In this document: positions 1 through 6,300 of the stretch, one piece after another
Layout: every line of letters starts with the position of its first letter
Position numbering within the stretch: position 1 is the stretch's first letter
Assembly (NCBI GenBank): GCA_001773975.1
Contig: MEYI01000019.1
Location: 1,072 to 12,515, forward strand
Direction of reading: 5' to 3'
DNA from: Candidatus Azambacteria bacterium RBG_16_47_10
GTDB taxonomy: Bacteria; Patescibacteriota; Minisyncoccia; GWC2-36-17; WO2-46-25
DNA length: 11,444 nucleotides
The notes under the pieces: model-generated
Databases searched by the model: none
What the model was told of the DNA's origin: nothing
The model's input: the letters and a program-made list of their open reading frames with translations, nothing else
Translations under genes and position numbers: made by a program

Positions 1-72
1 CTTGAATCTTGCTCGAATTCGCTCCGCTCAATTGATTTGGTTCGAATTCCGCACCCCCAAGGCGCTATCCAC

Positions 73-91
73 AGTATTTTTTGAAAATACT
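73..91 (-). other. Hairpin just after the ftsZ stop codon
   Basis: A perfect 8-bp inverted repeat (AGTATTTT / AAAATACT) with a 3-base loop begins five bases past the ftsZ stop. In the ftsZ direction it is followed by GTGGATAGC and not by a T run, so it is not a textbook intrinsic terminator. It may protect the 3' end of the mRNA or mark the end of the operon. The remaining 72 bases to the window edge hold two copies of TCGAATTC and nothing I recognise. Confidence 0.4.
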
Positions 92-96
92 CCCGA

Positions 97-1335
97 TTAC
101 GGCTTGTTCTTCCGTCTGATAAATGCAGGGATATCCCATCCGTCATCTGAGATCTTTGTCACTTCGGGAGAAAATGCCCTGCTCTTTTGCTCAACCTTCC
201 TTTCAATAGGAGCGGGATTCACCACTGGCGCAGGAGGAGTCATTTTTACCGGAATTTCGCGGTCTTCCGCTCTCTTTACGATCGATTCCAAAGCAGCTGC
301 CGGTCTTACCGCTTCCTTACGGATCACCGGATACGGATTAGTTTCACCGCCAAACCCTGTTGCAATGACCGTGATCTTCACTTCCCCCTTCTTCAATCGT
401 GTATCGTTCACCGCGCCGAAGATAATGCGCGCATCGGGATCCACAGAATCAGTGATAACTTTCGCTGCGTTATTGATCTCCATCATGCCAAGATCGCTTC
501 CGCCCGATACATTGAACAACAATCCTTTCGCTCCCTCGATAGACACTTCAAGCAACGGAGAATTGATCGCCGCTTTTGCCGCCTTGATAGCACGGTCATC
601 CCCTGACGCAATACCGATGCCCATGAGCGCAGAACCTGCGTTCTGCATGATTGCCTTCACATCGTTGAAATCAACATTGATGATGCCCGGCAATGTAATA
701 AGATCGGAAATACCCTGCACTGCCTGCTTCAGGATATTGTCTACCATCTCAAACGAATTGAAGAATGAAGTATCCTCCCCAATCACCGCAAAAATACGAT
801 CATTCGGAATGACCACGATCGCATCGACATTATCTTTCAAATTCGCAAATCCTTCTTCGGCGATGCGCATGCGCTGCACGCCTTCGAATGTGAACGGCTT
901 CGTGATGACCGCAATGGTCAATGCGCCGAGGCTCCGCGCAATATCAGCAACCACCGGTGATGCGCCTGTTCCTGTGCCTCCACCAAGTCCGCATGTAATG
1001 AAAACGAGATCAGCACCCTTTAATGCATCCTGGATCTCTTCCCGTGATTCTTCCGCAGCCTGCCGCCCGATATCAGGGTTCATTCCCGCGCCGAGTCCAC
1101 GTGTGATATTTCTGCCGATATGAATCTTTGTTTGTGCCTGCGCGTAATGGAGATCTTGCGCATCAGTATTGATAGCGACAAAATCAACGCCGCGCATTTT
1201 TTCATTGACCATGCGTGCCACTGCGTTTCCGCCGCTCCCCCCCACGCCAACCACTTTAATTTTTGCGAACGTTTCCAATTCAGGTTTAAGACGCGTAGTC
1301 ATGCTGTGATGTATTTTGCCTATAATGTTTTGCAT
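97..1335 (-). CDS. ftsZ: Cell division protein FtsZ
   Basis: Tubulin-like GTPase that polymerises into the Z ring at the division site on the inner face of the membrane. The 412-residue protein (from the start chosen here) carries the N-terminal nucleotide-binding turn KVVGVGGSGGNAV (about 27-39), the tubulin signature GGGTGTG (118-124), and the T7 synergy-loop residues N220, D222 and D225 (NVDFND) that complete the GTPase site of the neighbouring subunit. A variable linker follows, then a C-terminal peptide ending DDGWDIPAFIRRKNKP, the kind of tail that binds FtsA. I chose the ATG at 1333-1335 because GGGAG (1340-1344) lies four bases ahead of it. An ATG at 1300-1302 is closer to where family homology begins but has no ribosome site, and the longer reading frame to 1377 has none either. 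It is the last gene of the run, 180 bases after ftsA, and may have its own promoter. Confidence 0.97.
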   Translation of the reverse strand: MQNIIGKIHHSMTTRLKPELETFAKIKVVGVGGSGGNAVARMVNEKMRGVDFVAINTDAQDLHYAQAQTKIHIGRNITRGLGAGMNPDIGRQAAEESREEIQDALKGADLVFITCGLGGGTGTGASPVVADIARSLGALTIAVITKPFTFEGVQRMRIAEEGFANLKDNVDAIVVIPNDRIFAVIGEDTSFFNSFEMVDNILKQAVQGISDLITLPGIINVDFNDVKAIMQNAGSALMGIGIASGDDRAIKAAKAAINSPLLEVSIEGAKGLLFNVSGGSDLGMMEINNAAKVITDSVDPDARIIFGAVNDTRLKKGEVKITVIATGFGGETNPYPVIRKEAVRPAAALESIVKRAEDREIPVKMTPPAPVVNPAPIERKVEQKSRAFSPEVTKISDDGWDIPAFIRRKNKP

Positions 1336-1389
1336 TGTGCTCCCATGCACCATACGAAACATCATACGCAAAACCAATCTGTCATCACT

Positions 1390-1418
1390 ATACTAATATA
1401 CCGCCTTTTTTTCCGCAA
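1390..1418 (-). promoter_or_regulatory. Candidate ftsZ promoter
   Basis: Reading on the minus strand, TTGCGG (1413-1418) is followed after 17 bases by TAGTAT (1390-1395). Transcription would start near 1384 and give a leader of about 48 bases before the ftsZ ATG, enough to include the GGGAG site. The -35 is only a partial match and the region is A+T-rich, so chance is possible. The -35 lies in the right arm of the hairpin at 1408-1454. Confidence 0.35.
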
Positions 1419-1454
1419 CCCCGATAGAAAGGAATCATACAGGTCACGGAAAAA
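1408..1454 (-). promoter_or_regulatory. RNA hairpin in the ftsA-ftsZ gap
   Basis: In the minus-strand transcript, bases 1454-1442 (TTTTTCCGTGACC) pair with 1420-1408 (GGTTGCGGAAAAA) over 13 positions: 11 Watson-Crick pairs and two adjacent G-U wobbles, with a 21-base loop. On the opposite strand the two wobbles would be A-C mismatches, so the structure favours RNA made in the ftsA-to-ftsZ direction. No T run follows, so it does not look like an intrinsic terminator. Confidence 0.45.
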
Positions 1455-1461
1455 CGATCAT
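1444..1461 (-). CDS. Five-codon leader ORF between ftsA and ftsZ
   Basis: AGGAGGAG (1468-1475) stands six bases before an ATG at 1459-1461. This is the strongest and best-spaced ribosome site in the window. The frame reads M-I-V-F-P and stops at TGA (1444-1446). The last codons make up most of the left arm of the 13-bp hairpin at 1408-1454, so a ribosome on this ORF would block that hairpin. It could be a true leader peptide controlling ftsZ, or the relic of an older gene start. No homology can be judged at this length. Confidence 0.3.
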   Translation of the reverse strand: MIVFP

Positions 1462-1515
1462 GCAAAGCTCCTCCTGATTCGTTATTCCTTATCCTCATTC
1501 GATTGCATACAAGAA

Positions 1516-2763
1516 CTACGGTAAAAACATCTTCAACCACTTGCGCATCGCTTTTCCGGAGTGCTCCCCGATACCGCTCGGTAAAAATGTGCCCCCGCCT
1601 TCATTTTTTTCCTGTATCTCAAATCCAAACAAACATAACCCAACGCTCGTCGCATACTGTGGGCTGGCAAGCTGATCCACGACGCCGTCAATGCGCTCGG
1701 GAACTCCGATATGCGCGGGTAATTTCATCCGTGCTTTTGCAAAATCAACGACACCGCCCATCTGCGCACCTCCCCCGACGATCACCACCCCTGCCGGAAA
1801 CAGCGCTTGCCGCGTCACCTTTTTTACTTCTTTATCAAACAAATCAAACAATTCATCCATACGTGCCTCAATGATCTCCGCAACTTCTTTGCGCGACACG
1901 TTGTCTGCCGCCGCTTCGCTTCCTTCCGGCGCAAGCGCGATCATCTCTTTTTTATTGATCGTTTCCGGCTTGCATACGCCATAGCGCACTTTGATCATCT
2001 CCGCGAGATCGATATCGATCTGCAGTCCGATCGCAATATCGTTGGTGATATGCGCGGAACCAATAGGAAGCACGGCTGCATGGGTCATGCTACCGTCTTC
2101 AAATGCGGCAACCCCCGATGTTCCTCCTCCGATGTCCAACAACAGAACGCCGAGTTCTTTCTGGCGCTTTGACAATACCGCCTGCGCCGCTGCGACCGGC
2201 GCCGCAACAAACCCCTCGATATCGATATTGAGGGGTTCCATACACTTCGCAAGATTTTTTAATACCGGCGCAGAGCATTCAACAATGACCGTATTGGTCT
2301 CAAGTCGTTTCCCATGCATGCCGACCGGATCATGAATGCCACCTTCGCCGTCAACGATGAATTCTTTCGGCAGAACATGAAGGATCTCTTTGTTCGGTGG
2401 CATCGAGATGGATTGCGCCTGCGCGATAACGCGTGCGACATCATCCGATGATATTTCTTCATCGGCGCGAGATACGGACACAATGCCTTTTGAGTACCGC
2501 GATGACACATGCGGACCCGATACGCTCACGTATGCGGATCGCACGCTGTATCCGGACGCCTGCTCTGCCGCGCGGACCGATTCGCGGATCGCGCGCATCG
2601 CTTCTTCATTATCGACAACCACTCCGCGACGGAATCCTTCGGACAGCGATTCGCCGACGCCGACAAGCGCAAGCTGTTCGCTTCCCTTTCTCCTATGCGC
2701 AATGACCGTCCTGATCGTATTCGATCCTACGTCAATACCGCAAATGATGGAATCCCGTGCCAT
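1516..2763 (-). CDS. ftsA: Cell division protein FtsA
   Basis: Actin-like ATPase that tethers FtsZ filaments to the cytoplasmic membrane. The 415-residue protein has the actin-fold phosphate loops GIDVGSNT (9-16) and LLDIGGGTSG (208-217), the adenosine-site motif VIVGGGAQMGG (327-337), and between the first two the region expected for the FtsA-specific 1C domain (about 85-165). It ends in a basic, hydrophobic stretch, RKWLKMFLP (407-415), as expected of the membrane-targeting helix. Length is normal. The start is the ATG seven bases past the ybeY stop. There is no Shine-Dalgarno sequence, but a perfect TATAAT (minus strand, 2769-2774) sits five bases ahead of the ATG, with no matching -35. 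It precedes ftsZ, its usual partner. Confidence 0.96.
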   Translation of the reverse strand: MARDSIICGIDVGSNTIRTVIAHRRKGSEQLALVGVGESLSEGFRRGVVVDNEEAMRAIRESVRAAEQASGYSVRSAYVSVSGPHVSSRYSKGIVSVSRADEEISSDDVARVIAQAQSISMPPNKEILHVLPKEFIVDGEGGIHDPVGMHGKRLETNTVIVECSAPVLKNLAKCMEPLNIDIEGFVAAPVAAAQAVLSKRQKELGVLLLDIGGGTSGVAAFEDGSMTHAAVLPIGSAHITNDIAIGLQIDIDLAEMIKVRYGVCKPETINKKEMIALAPEGSEAAADNVSRKEVAEIIEARMDELFDLFDKEVKKVTRQALFPAGVVIVGGGAQMGGVVDFAKARMKLPAHIGVPERIDGVVDQLASPQYATSVGLCLFGFEIQEKNEGGGTFLPSGIGEHSGKAMRKWLKMFLP

Positions 2764-2769
2764 GAATGA

Positions 2770-3246
2770 TTATATGTTGACCCGCTTCGTTACTATTTGT
2801 AAAACTTTTTTTTGAATAGCGAGCGTCTTCTCATACTCGCGTTCCGATATTTCATGATCGATGCCGCACAAGTGAATTGCGCCGTGCGCGGCGAGCGTTA
2901 TCATATTGTCTTTTACGCTGATCCCCAATTCTTTCGCCTGACGTTCTGCATACGGTGCGCATATGACGATCTCCCCCAGCGACTCCGCCACACGCTGTGT
3001 GCGCGCGCCTTTCATTTCTTGAAAATCGGAAAAAGGGAACGACAACACGTCAGTCACTGTGCTCTCTCCTTTCCATTCCTGTTTTAATGATCGCATCTGT
3101 GCATTTCCGACGATCGCCACGCTTACTTCATACATTCCTTTTTTGCCGCATAACAACAACGCTGCCGCGATCGCCCTCTTCACTGCGGGAACATATGCGT
3201 TCCGCCGAGTGAAATTGCGCACGTCAACGATCACGCTTTCTTTCAT
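2770..3246 (-). CDS. ybeY: Endoribonuclease YbeY (rRNA maturation factor)
   Basis: Single-strand-specific, zinc-dependent endoribonuclease of the UPF0054 family, known in model bacteria for maturing the 3' end of 16S rRNA and for ribosome quality control. The 158-residue protein has the diagnostic three-histidine motif HGAIHLCGIDH with H121, H125 and H131 as metal ligands. Upstream are the conserved stretches TDVLSFPF (65-72) and LGEIVIC (90-96). Length is typical. Its ATG is one base beyond the yqeY stop, and the AGGG spanning the end of yqeY could act as a weak ribosome site. Its place near rpsU and upstream of ftsA links ribosome maturation with division. I see no phoH gene, a frequent neighbour in other bacteria. 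Confidence 0.95.
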   Translation of the reverse strand: MKESVIVDVRNFTRRNAYVPAVKRAIAAALLLCGKKGMYEVSVAIVGNAQMRSLKQEWKGESTVTDVLSFPFSDFQEMKGARTQRVAESLGEIVICAPYAERQAKELGISVKDNMITLAAHGAIHLCGIDHEISEREYEKTLAIQKKVLQIVTKRVNI

Positions 3247-3247
3247 T

Positions 3248-3703
3248 TTACCCTAAAAGCTTTTTTATGACAATTTGAGAAACGACCGCCATATCCGCCT
3301 TCCCCTTCAATTCCTTTGAAAGGACTCCCAAAACCTTTCCCTTGTCCTTTTCTCCCGCTGCGCCGGTCTGCGCGATTGCCGCATCGACAGCGGCAATGAT
3401 CTCCGCCTCGCCCAACTGCGCAGGAAGATATGCCAAAAGGATAACCGCTTCCGCTTCTTCTTTTTCCGCGAGATCCTGCCGGCTCGCATCACGGTATTGC
3501 CCCGCCGCATCGCGGCGCCGCTTTACCTCGGATGCAATGATGTCGAGCACTTCTTCATCGGACATCACCGCGTCTCGCTGTTTTTTTTCGATCGCTTTGT
3601 TATGGATGGTGGATTTCAGCATCGTCAAAACGGAACGACGGAGTACGTCGCCCGCTTTGACCGCTTCTTTAAAATCCGCCACTATTTTTTCTTCAAGATG
3701 CAT
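3248..3703 (-). CDS. yqeY: YqeY / GatB-tail-like protein
   Basis: A 151-residue protein of the GatB/YqeY family, the all-helical domain also found as the C-terminal tail of GatB, where it helps bind tRNA during conversion of Glu-tRNA(Gln) to Gln-tRNA(Gln). The free-standing form has no settled function. Recognisable features are the N-terminal LEEKIVADFKEAVKAGD, the segment LRRSVLTMLKSTIHNKAIEK (21-40), and the C-terminal KGKVLGVLSKELKGKADMAVVS followed by a lysine-rich end. Length matches the family. It starts 18 bases after rpsU and stops one base before ybeY. It has no Shine-Dalgarno sequence, but TAACAT (minus strand, 3710-3715) lies exactly six bases before the ATG. The rpsU-yqeY pairing is common in bacteria, which supports a role near translation. 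Confidence 0.93.
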   Translation of the reverse strand: MHLEEKIVADFKEAVKAGDVLRRSVLTMLKSTIHNKAIEKKQRDAVMSDEEVLDIIASEVKRRRDAAGQYRDASRQDLAEKEEAEAVILLAYLPAQLGEAEIIAAVDAAIAQTGAAGEKDKGKVLGVLSKELKGKADMAVVSQIVIKKLLG

Positions 3704-3721
3704 GGACAGATGTTAAAAAGA

Positions 3722-3940
3722 TTAATCTTCGAGTTTACCGAGCTTAAACAATCGCTCTCGTTCTTTCAGCGTTGATGCGCGCCGTGTTGCAGCTTGCTGC
3801 ATTTCTCGCCGCGTCTTCGGATCTGTCTTAAAGCGCTTTCGTCGCGCCTGGATCAACACACCGCTGTTCTGTACTTTTTTGGTGAATCGTCGCAAAAACG
3901 CGCCGATCGATTCTCCTTCTTTTCTTCGTGCTTCGATCAT
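3722..3940 (-). CDS. rpsU: Small ribosomal subunit protein bS21
   Basis: Basic 72-residue protein of the 30S subunit that sits near the anti-Shine-Dalgarno end of 16S rRNA and assists initiation. The core EGESIGAFLRRFTKKVQNSGVLIQARRKRF matches bS21, and the rest is a long, highly charged helical tail. The start is the ATG at 3938-3940, although the frame is open further upstream. This ATG forms an ATGA overlap with the HIT gene's TGA, and AAGGAGG (3951-3957) lies ten bases ahead, inside the last HIT codons. The longer frame would add 14 residues with no ribosome site. Translation is therefore probably coupled to the HIT gene. Confidence 0.95.
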   Translation of the reverse strand: MIEARRKEGESIGAFLRRFTKKVQNSGVLIQARRKRFKTDPKTRREMQQAATRRASTLKERERLFKLGKLED

Positions 3941-4287
3941 ATAAAGGCCACCTCCTTTTTTCCCTCTTGACTTCCCGGCCATGCGAGCAAGTGCATATGC
4001 ACATGATCGATAAGCTGTCCGCCCTTTCGTTCGACATTAAACGCAATTTTGTATCCGTCCTTCACGCCCATCATCTCCGCCACCGTCTGCGCCGCAAAAA
4101 ACAGCGCGCCGATAGCTGCCGTGTCTGATTCAGTAATATCATTCACTGAACGGATATGTTTTTTCGGAACGATCAAAACATGCACCGGCGCCTTCGGCCG
4201 GATATCATGAAATGCTACCACCTGTTCATTCTCATACATGATCTCCGATGGTACTTTCTTTTCAATAATGTCGCAAAAAATACACAT
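3937..4287 (-). CDS. HIT-family nucleotide hydrolase (Hint-like)
   Basis: A 116-residue histidine-triad protein, a family of nucleotidyl hydrolases and transferases acting on nucleoside phosphoramidates and aminoacyl-adenylates. It shows the N-terminal CIFCDII with C2 and C5, H44 in VPKKH, and the triad HVHMH (H95, H97, H99). C2, C5, H44 and H95 match the ligands of the zinc-binding Hint subtype. The stretch before the triad, NVERKGGQLIDHVH, departs from the common NNGxxAGQ form. The ATG overlaps the hisS stop by one base (TAATG), and its TGA overlaps the rpsU start. Being next to a tRNA synthetase fits the known ability of Hint proteins to clear aminoacyl-adenylates, but that link is inference. 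Confidence 0.92.
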   Translation of the reverse strand: MCIFCDIIEKKVPSEIMYENEQVVAFHDIRPKAPVHVLIVPKKHIRSVNDITESDTAAIGALFFAAQTVAEMMGVKDGYKIAFNVERKGGQLIDHVHMHLLAWPGSQEGKKEVAFI

Positions 4288-5603
4288 TATTTTTTCAATC
4301 GATCCTTTACTACCTTAATGATCTTTTCAAGCTCAACCGATTCCTGTACGCCGGAATCCATTTCGCGCAGCAATACAACGCCGTCGATCGCTTCTTTCTG
4401 ACCCAGGATCAAGCTGATCTTCACGCCGAGACGATCTGCCGAGCGCAACTGCGCCTTGATGCTGTCTTTTCCGAATGATTCGGCAACAACGATCCCCGCC
4501 TTGCGCAGGTCTTCGAACAATCGCAAACTCTTTTTCTTGCTCAATGCGCCAAGCTGGATCAAAAATACTTCCGGCTTGAACAATGTCGGCACCTTCACAT
4601 CCTGTTTTTTCATCACGCCGATGATGCGTTCCATGCCGAGACTGCCGCCCACTGCCGGCACATCTTTTCCGCCGAGTGCTTTGGCGAGATTATCATATCT
4701 CCCTCCGCCGCCAAGCGCGAGTTTGGAACGCTGATGTGATTTTTCGCTCCCCCCTTCCACATGCTCGTCTTCAAGAAATACCTCAAACACCGTTTTGGTA
4801 TAATAATCAAATCCGCGCACAAGATGCGAATTGAGCACGTACGGGATGCTTGTTTCATCGAGATATTCCAATACGAGCTTGAAATGGTCGTGGCACTCCT
4901 GACAGAGATGATCAATGAGATTCGGAGCGTTCACATGCATCTGCTGGCATTTTTCTTCTTTGCAATCCAAAAGTCGCAACGGATTTTTCTTCATACGGCG
5001 CTTGCAGTCCTTGCAAAGTTTCGCGGTGCGCGAACGATAATAGCGCAACAACTGCGACCGATAGGCCGGGCGGCATTTTGAACAGCCGATGCTATTGATC
5101 TCCACACTCAAATTTTTTAAGCCAAGCTCCTCACCGGCAAGTAGACACACATAGATCACCTGCGCGTCATAGATCGGATCTTGATCGCCCAGCACTTCAA
5201 ATCCCGCTTGATGATGCTGGCGGTATCGCCCCGCTTGCGGCTGTTCGTAGCGGAACATCGGCGCCATGTAATAAAGCTTCACCGGCTGCGGCAACTGCTG
5301 CATACCGTGTTCAAGAAACGAACGCATCACGCTGATGGTTCCTTCAGGGCGCAATGTCAACGGATCGCCGCCGCGCGATTTAAACGTATACATCTGCTTT
5401 TCCACCACATCGGTCGTCTCCCCTGCGCTCAACGCGTACAGGTCGGAGCTTTCGATCGCCGGAGTATCAATGCGTTCAAAGCCATACCCTATCGCGACGT
5501 GCTTGATCACTTTTCGCACCTTCTCCCAATATTTCTGATCCTCAGGCAAGATGTCGAAGGTTCCTTTCGGTGCCTGAAACTGTTTTTTTGCTTTTGCTGT
5601 CAT
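4287..5603 (-). CDS. hisS: Histidyl-tRNA synthetase
   Basis: Class II aminoacyl-tRNA synthetase that charges tRNA(His) in the cytoplasm. The 438-residue protein shows the N-terminal PKGTFDILP (12-20), RPEGT (85-89), motif 2 with FRYEQPQAGRYRQHHQ (117-132), the histidine-specific LVRGFDYYT (261-269) and GGGGRYDNL (298-306), and motif 3 GGSLGMERI (319-327). A C-terminal anticodon-binding domain follows (about 345-430). Between motif 2 and the LVRG motif lies a cysteine-rich insertion with four pairs: C174/C177, C197/C200, C214/C219 and C234/C237. This probably forms zinc sites, a form seen in many bacterial HisRS. The gene starts 13 bases past lepB with no visible ribosome site and overlaps the HIT gene by one base. 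Confidence 0.97.
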   Translation of the reverse strand: MTAKAKKQFQAPKGTFDILPEDQKYWEKVRKVIKHVAIGYGFERIDTPAIESSDLYALSAGETTDVVEKQMYTFKSRGGDPLTLRPEGTISVMRSFLEHGMQQLPQPVKLYYMAPMFRYEQPQAGRYRQHHQAGFEVLGDQDPIYDAQVIYVCLLAGEELGLKNLSVEINSIGCSKCRPAYRSQLLRYYRSRTAKLCKDCKRRMKKNPLRLLDCKEEKCQQMHVNAPNLIDHLCQECHDHFKLVLEYLDETSIPYVLNSHLVRGFDYYTKTVFEVFLEDEHVEGGSEKSHQRSKLALGGGGRYDNLAKALGGKDVPAVGGSLGMERIIGVMKKQDVKVPTLFKPEVFLIQLGALSKKKSLRLFEDLRKAGIVVAESFGKDSIKAQLRSADRLGVKISLILGQKEAIDGVVLLREMDSGVQESVELEKIIKVVKDRLKK

Positions 5604-5615
5604 AGTAAAAACGTT

Positions 5616-6155
5616 TTAATAAAATGCTTCTGCTTTTTGAAATGGAAATGCCCGCACGAAAACTTTCCCGACGATGAACTCTTTCTTCAGCGCCCCCCAG
5701 CTTCGGGAATCGGATGACGCTTCTCTATTATCTCCGAGAACGAAAAATTCATCCGTTCCGAGCGCCACCGTTTTATTCCCGTATTCTTCTTTACTGGGAA
5801 GAAAATCCTCATGTAATAAAAATCCTTCCGGATGCTCCGCGTTTTTGATCATCACGCCTTTCTCATTCAGCACCACTGTTTCTCCCGGCAACCCGATGAT
5901 CCGCTTAATATAGAACTGCTTCGTATTATAGGGGTAATGAAACACGATCACGTCGTCTCGCTTCGGTGATCCGAGAATATAGCTGATCTCATCGATGATA
6001 AGATAGTCTCCATTCTGGAATGTCGGCTCCATGGAAGCACCCAAAACAAAGAACGGCTGAATGACAAAATACCTGACCGGGATGATGATCAGGAGAGAAA
6101 TGAGAACCAGCTTTCCTGTTTCCCATAAAAAAGACGCAATACCGCGTACATTCAT
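5616..6155 (-). CDS. lepB: Signal peptidase I
   Basis: Membrane-bound serine protease that removes signal peptides from exported proteins. The 179-residue protein has one N-terminal membrane helix (about 16-38, ending FVIQPFFVLGA), the catalytic serine S41 in GASMEPTF, the general-base lysine K84 in YIKRIIGLPGE, and the conserved box GDNREASSDSRSWG (141-154). Length is that of the short Gram-positive-like form. The frame continues six codons upstream to a TTG, but the ATG at 6153-6155 fits a promoter whose -10 ends seven bases ahead of it, so I chose it. There is no Shine-Dalgarno sequence. It is the first gene of the minus-strand run and diverges from the LCP gene. Confidence 0.95.
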   Translation of the reverse strand: MNVRGIASFLWETGKLVLISLLIIIPVRYFVIQPFFVLGASMEPTFQNGDYLIIDEISYILGSPKRDDVIVFHYPYNTKQFYIKRIIGLPGETVVLNEKGVMIKNAEHPEGFLLHEDFLPSKEEYGNKTVALGTDEFFVLGDNREASSDSRSWGALKKEFIVGKVFVRAFPFQKAEAFY

Positions 6156-6161
6156 GGGCCG

Positions 6162-6190
6162 ATGATAACACAAAAAAACGAAGATTACAA
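6162..6190 (-). promoter_or_regulatory. lepB operon promoter, probably leaderless
   Basis: On the minus strand, TTGTAA (6185-6190), a 17-base spacer and TATCAT (6162-6167) are followed by exactly six bases and then the lepB ATG. With normal -10 geometry the first transcribed base would be the A of the ATG. No ribosome site is present, which agrees with a leaderless mRNA. The -35 abuts the 70-base inverted repeat at 6191-6260. Confidence 0.55.
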
Positions 6191-6260
6191 GCCCCGATAG
6201 AGGACTTCGACTGACTATGTCTTTTACCGCTTCGCGGTTGTCGAAGTGCTTCTACGGGGC
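6191..6260. repeat. 70-base nested inverted repeat between lepB and the LCP gene
   Basis: The outer arms, 6191-6210 and 6241-6260, pair over 19 positions as three helices of 6, 6 and 7 bp (starting GCCCCG / CGGGGC and ending at TCGA), broken by one bulged base on each side. One pair is G-U in plus-strand RNA and would be a C-A mismatch in minus-strand RNA. The 30-base interior holds a second perfect hairpin, ACCGC-TTC-GCGGT (6226-6238). The element lies between divergent genes, so it is not a normal terminator. It could be a dispersed repeat, a regulator site or part of the LCP leader. Confidence 0.6.
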
Positions 6261-6288
6261 AAGCCTCGCAGGGATACATAAATTCCGC

Positions 6289-6294
6289 TATGAT
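6289..6294 (+). promoter_or_regulatory. Possible -10 element of the LCP gene
   Basis: TATGAT is followed by exactly six bases and then the LCP ATG at 6301, the same geometry as at lepB. I see no good -35 at the expected distance (6266-6271 reads TCGCAG), so this is weaker. There is no Shine-Dalgarno sequence before the ATG. Confidence 0.3.
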
Positions 6295-6300
6295 ATGGGT

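Noticed and set aside
39..58. GGTTCGAATTCC resembling a tRNA T-loop
   Set aside because: The bases on either side do not form a 5-bp T stem, no acceptor partner is present, and TCGAATTC occurs twice nearby as a plain palindrome.
2..1123. A 373-codon plus-strand open frame antisense to ftsZ
   Set aside because: It lies wholly opposite the well-supported ftsZ gene, its translation is low-complexity and serine-rich with no domain, and it has no ribosome site. It is a shadow of ftsZ codon use.
1336..1377. A 14-residue N-terminal extension of FtsZ
   Set aside because: There is no ribosome site upstream of it, and the extra residues do not match the family. The ATG at 1333-1335 has GGGAG before it.
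3941..3982. A longer 86-residue form of bS21
   Set aside because: The extension is not seen in bS21. The ATG at 3938-3940 has AAGGAGG ahead of it and an ATGA overlap with the preceding gene.
5181..5717. A 178-codon plus-strand frame antisense to hisS and the end of lepB
   Set aside because: Both strands cannot plausibly be coding here: hisS and lepB motifs are intact, and this frame shows no domain and crosses a gene boundary.
6217..6300. An upstream start that would add 28 residues to the LCP protein
   Set aside because: The added residues are encoded mostly by the inverted repeat, and the hydrophobic membrane segment begins directly at the ATG at 6301.
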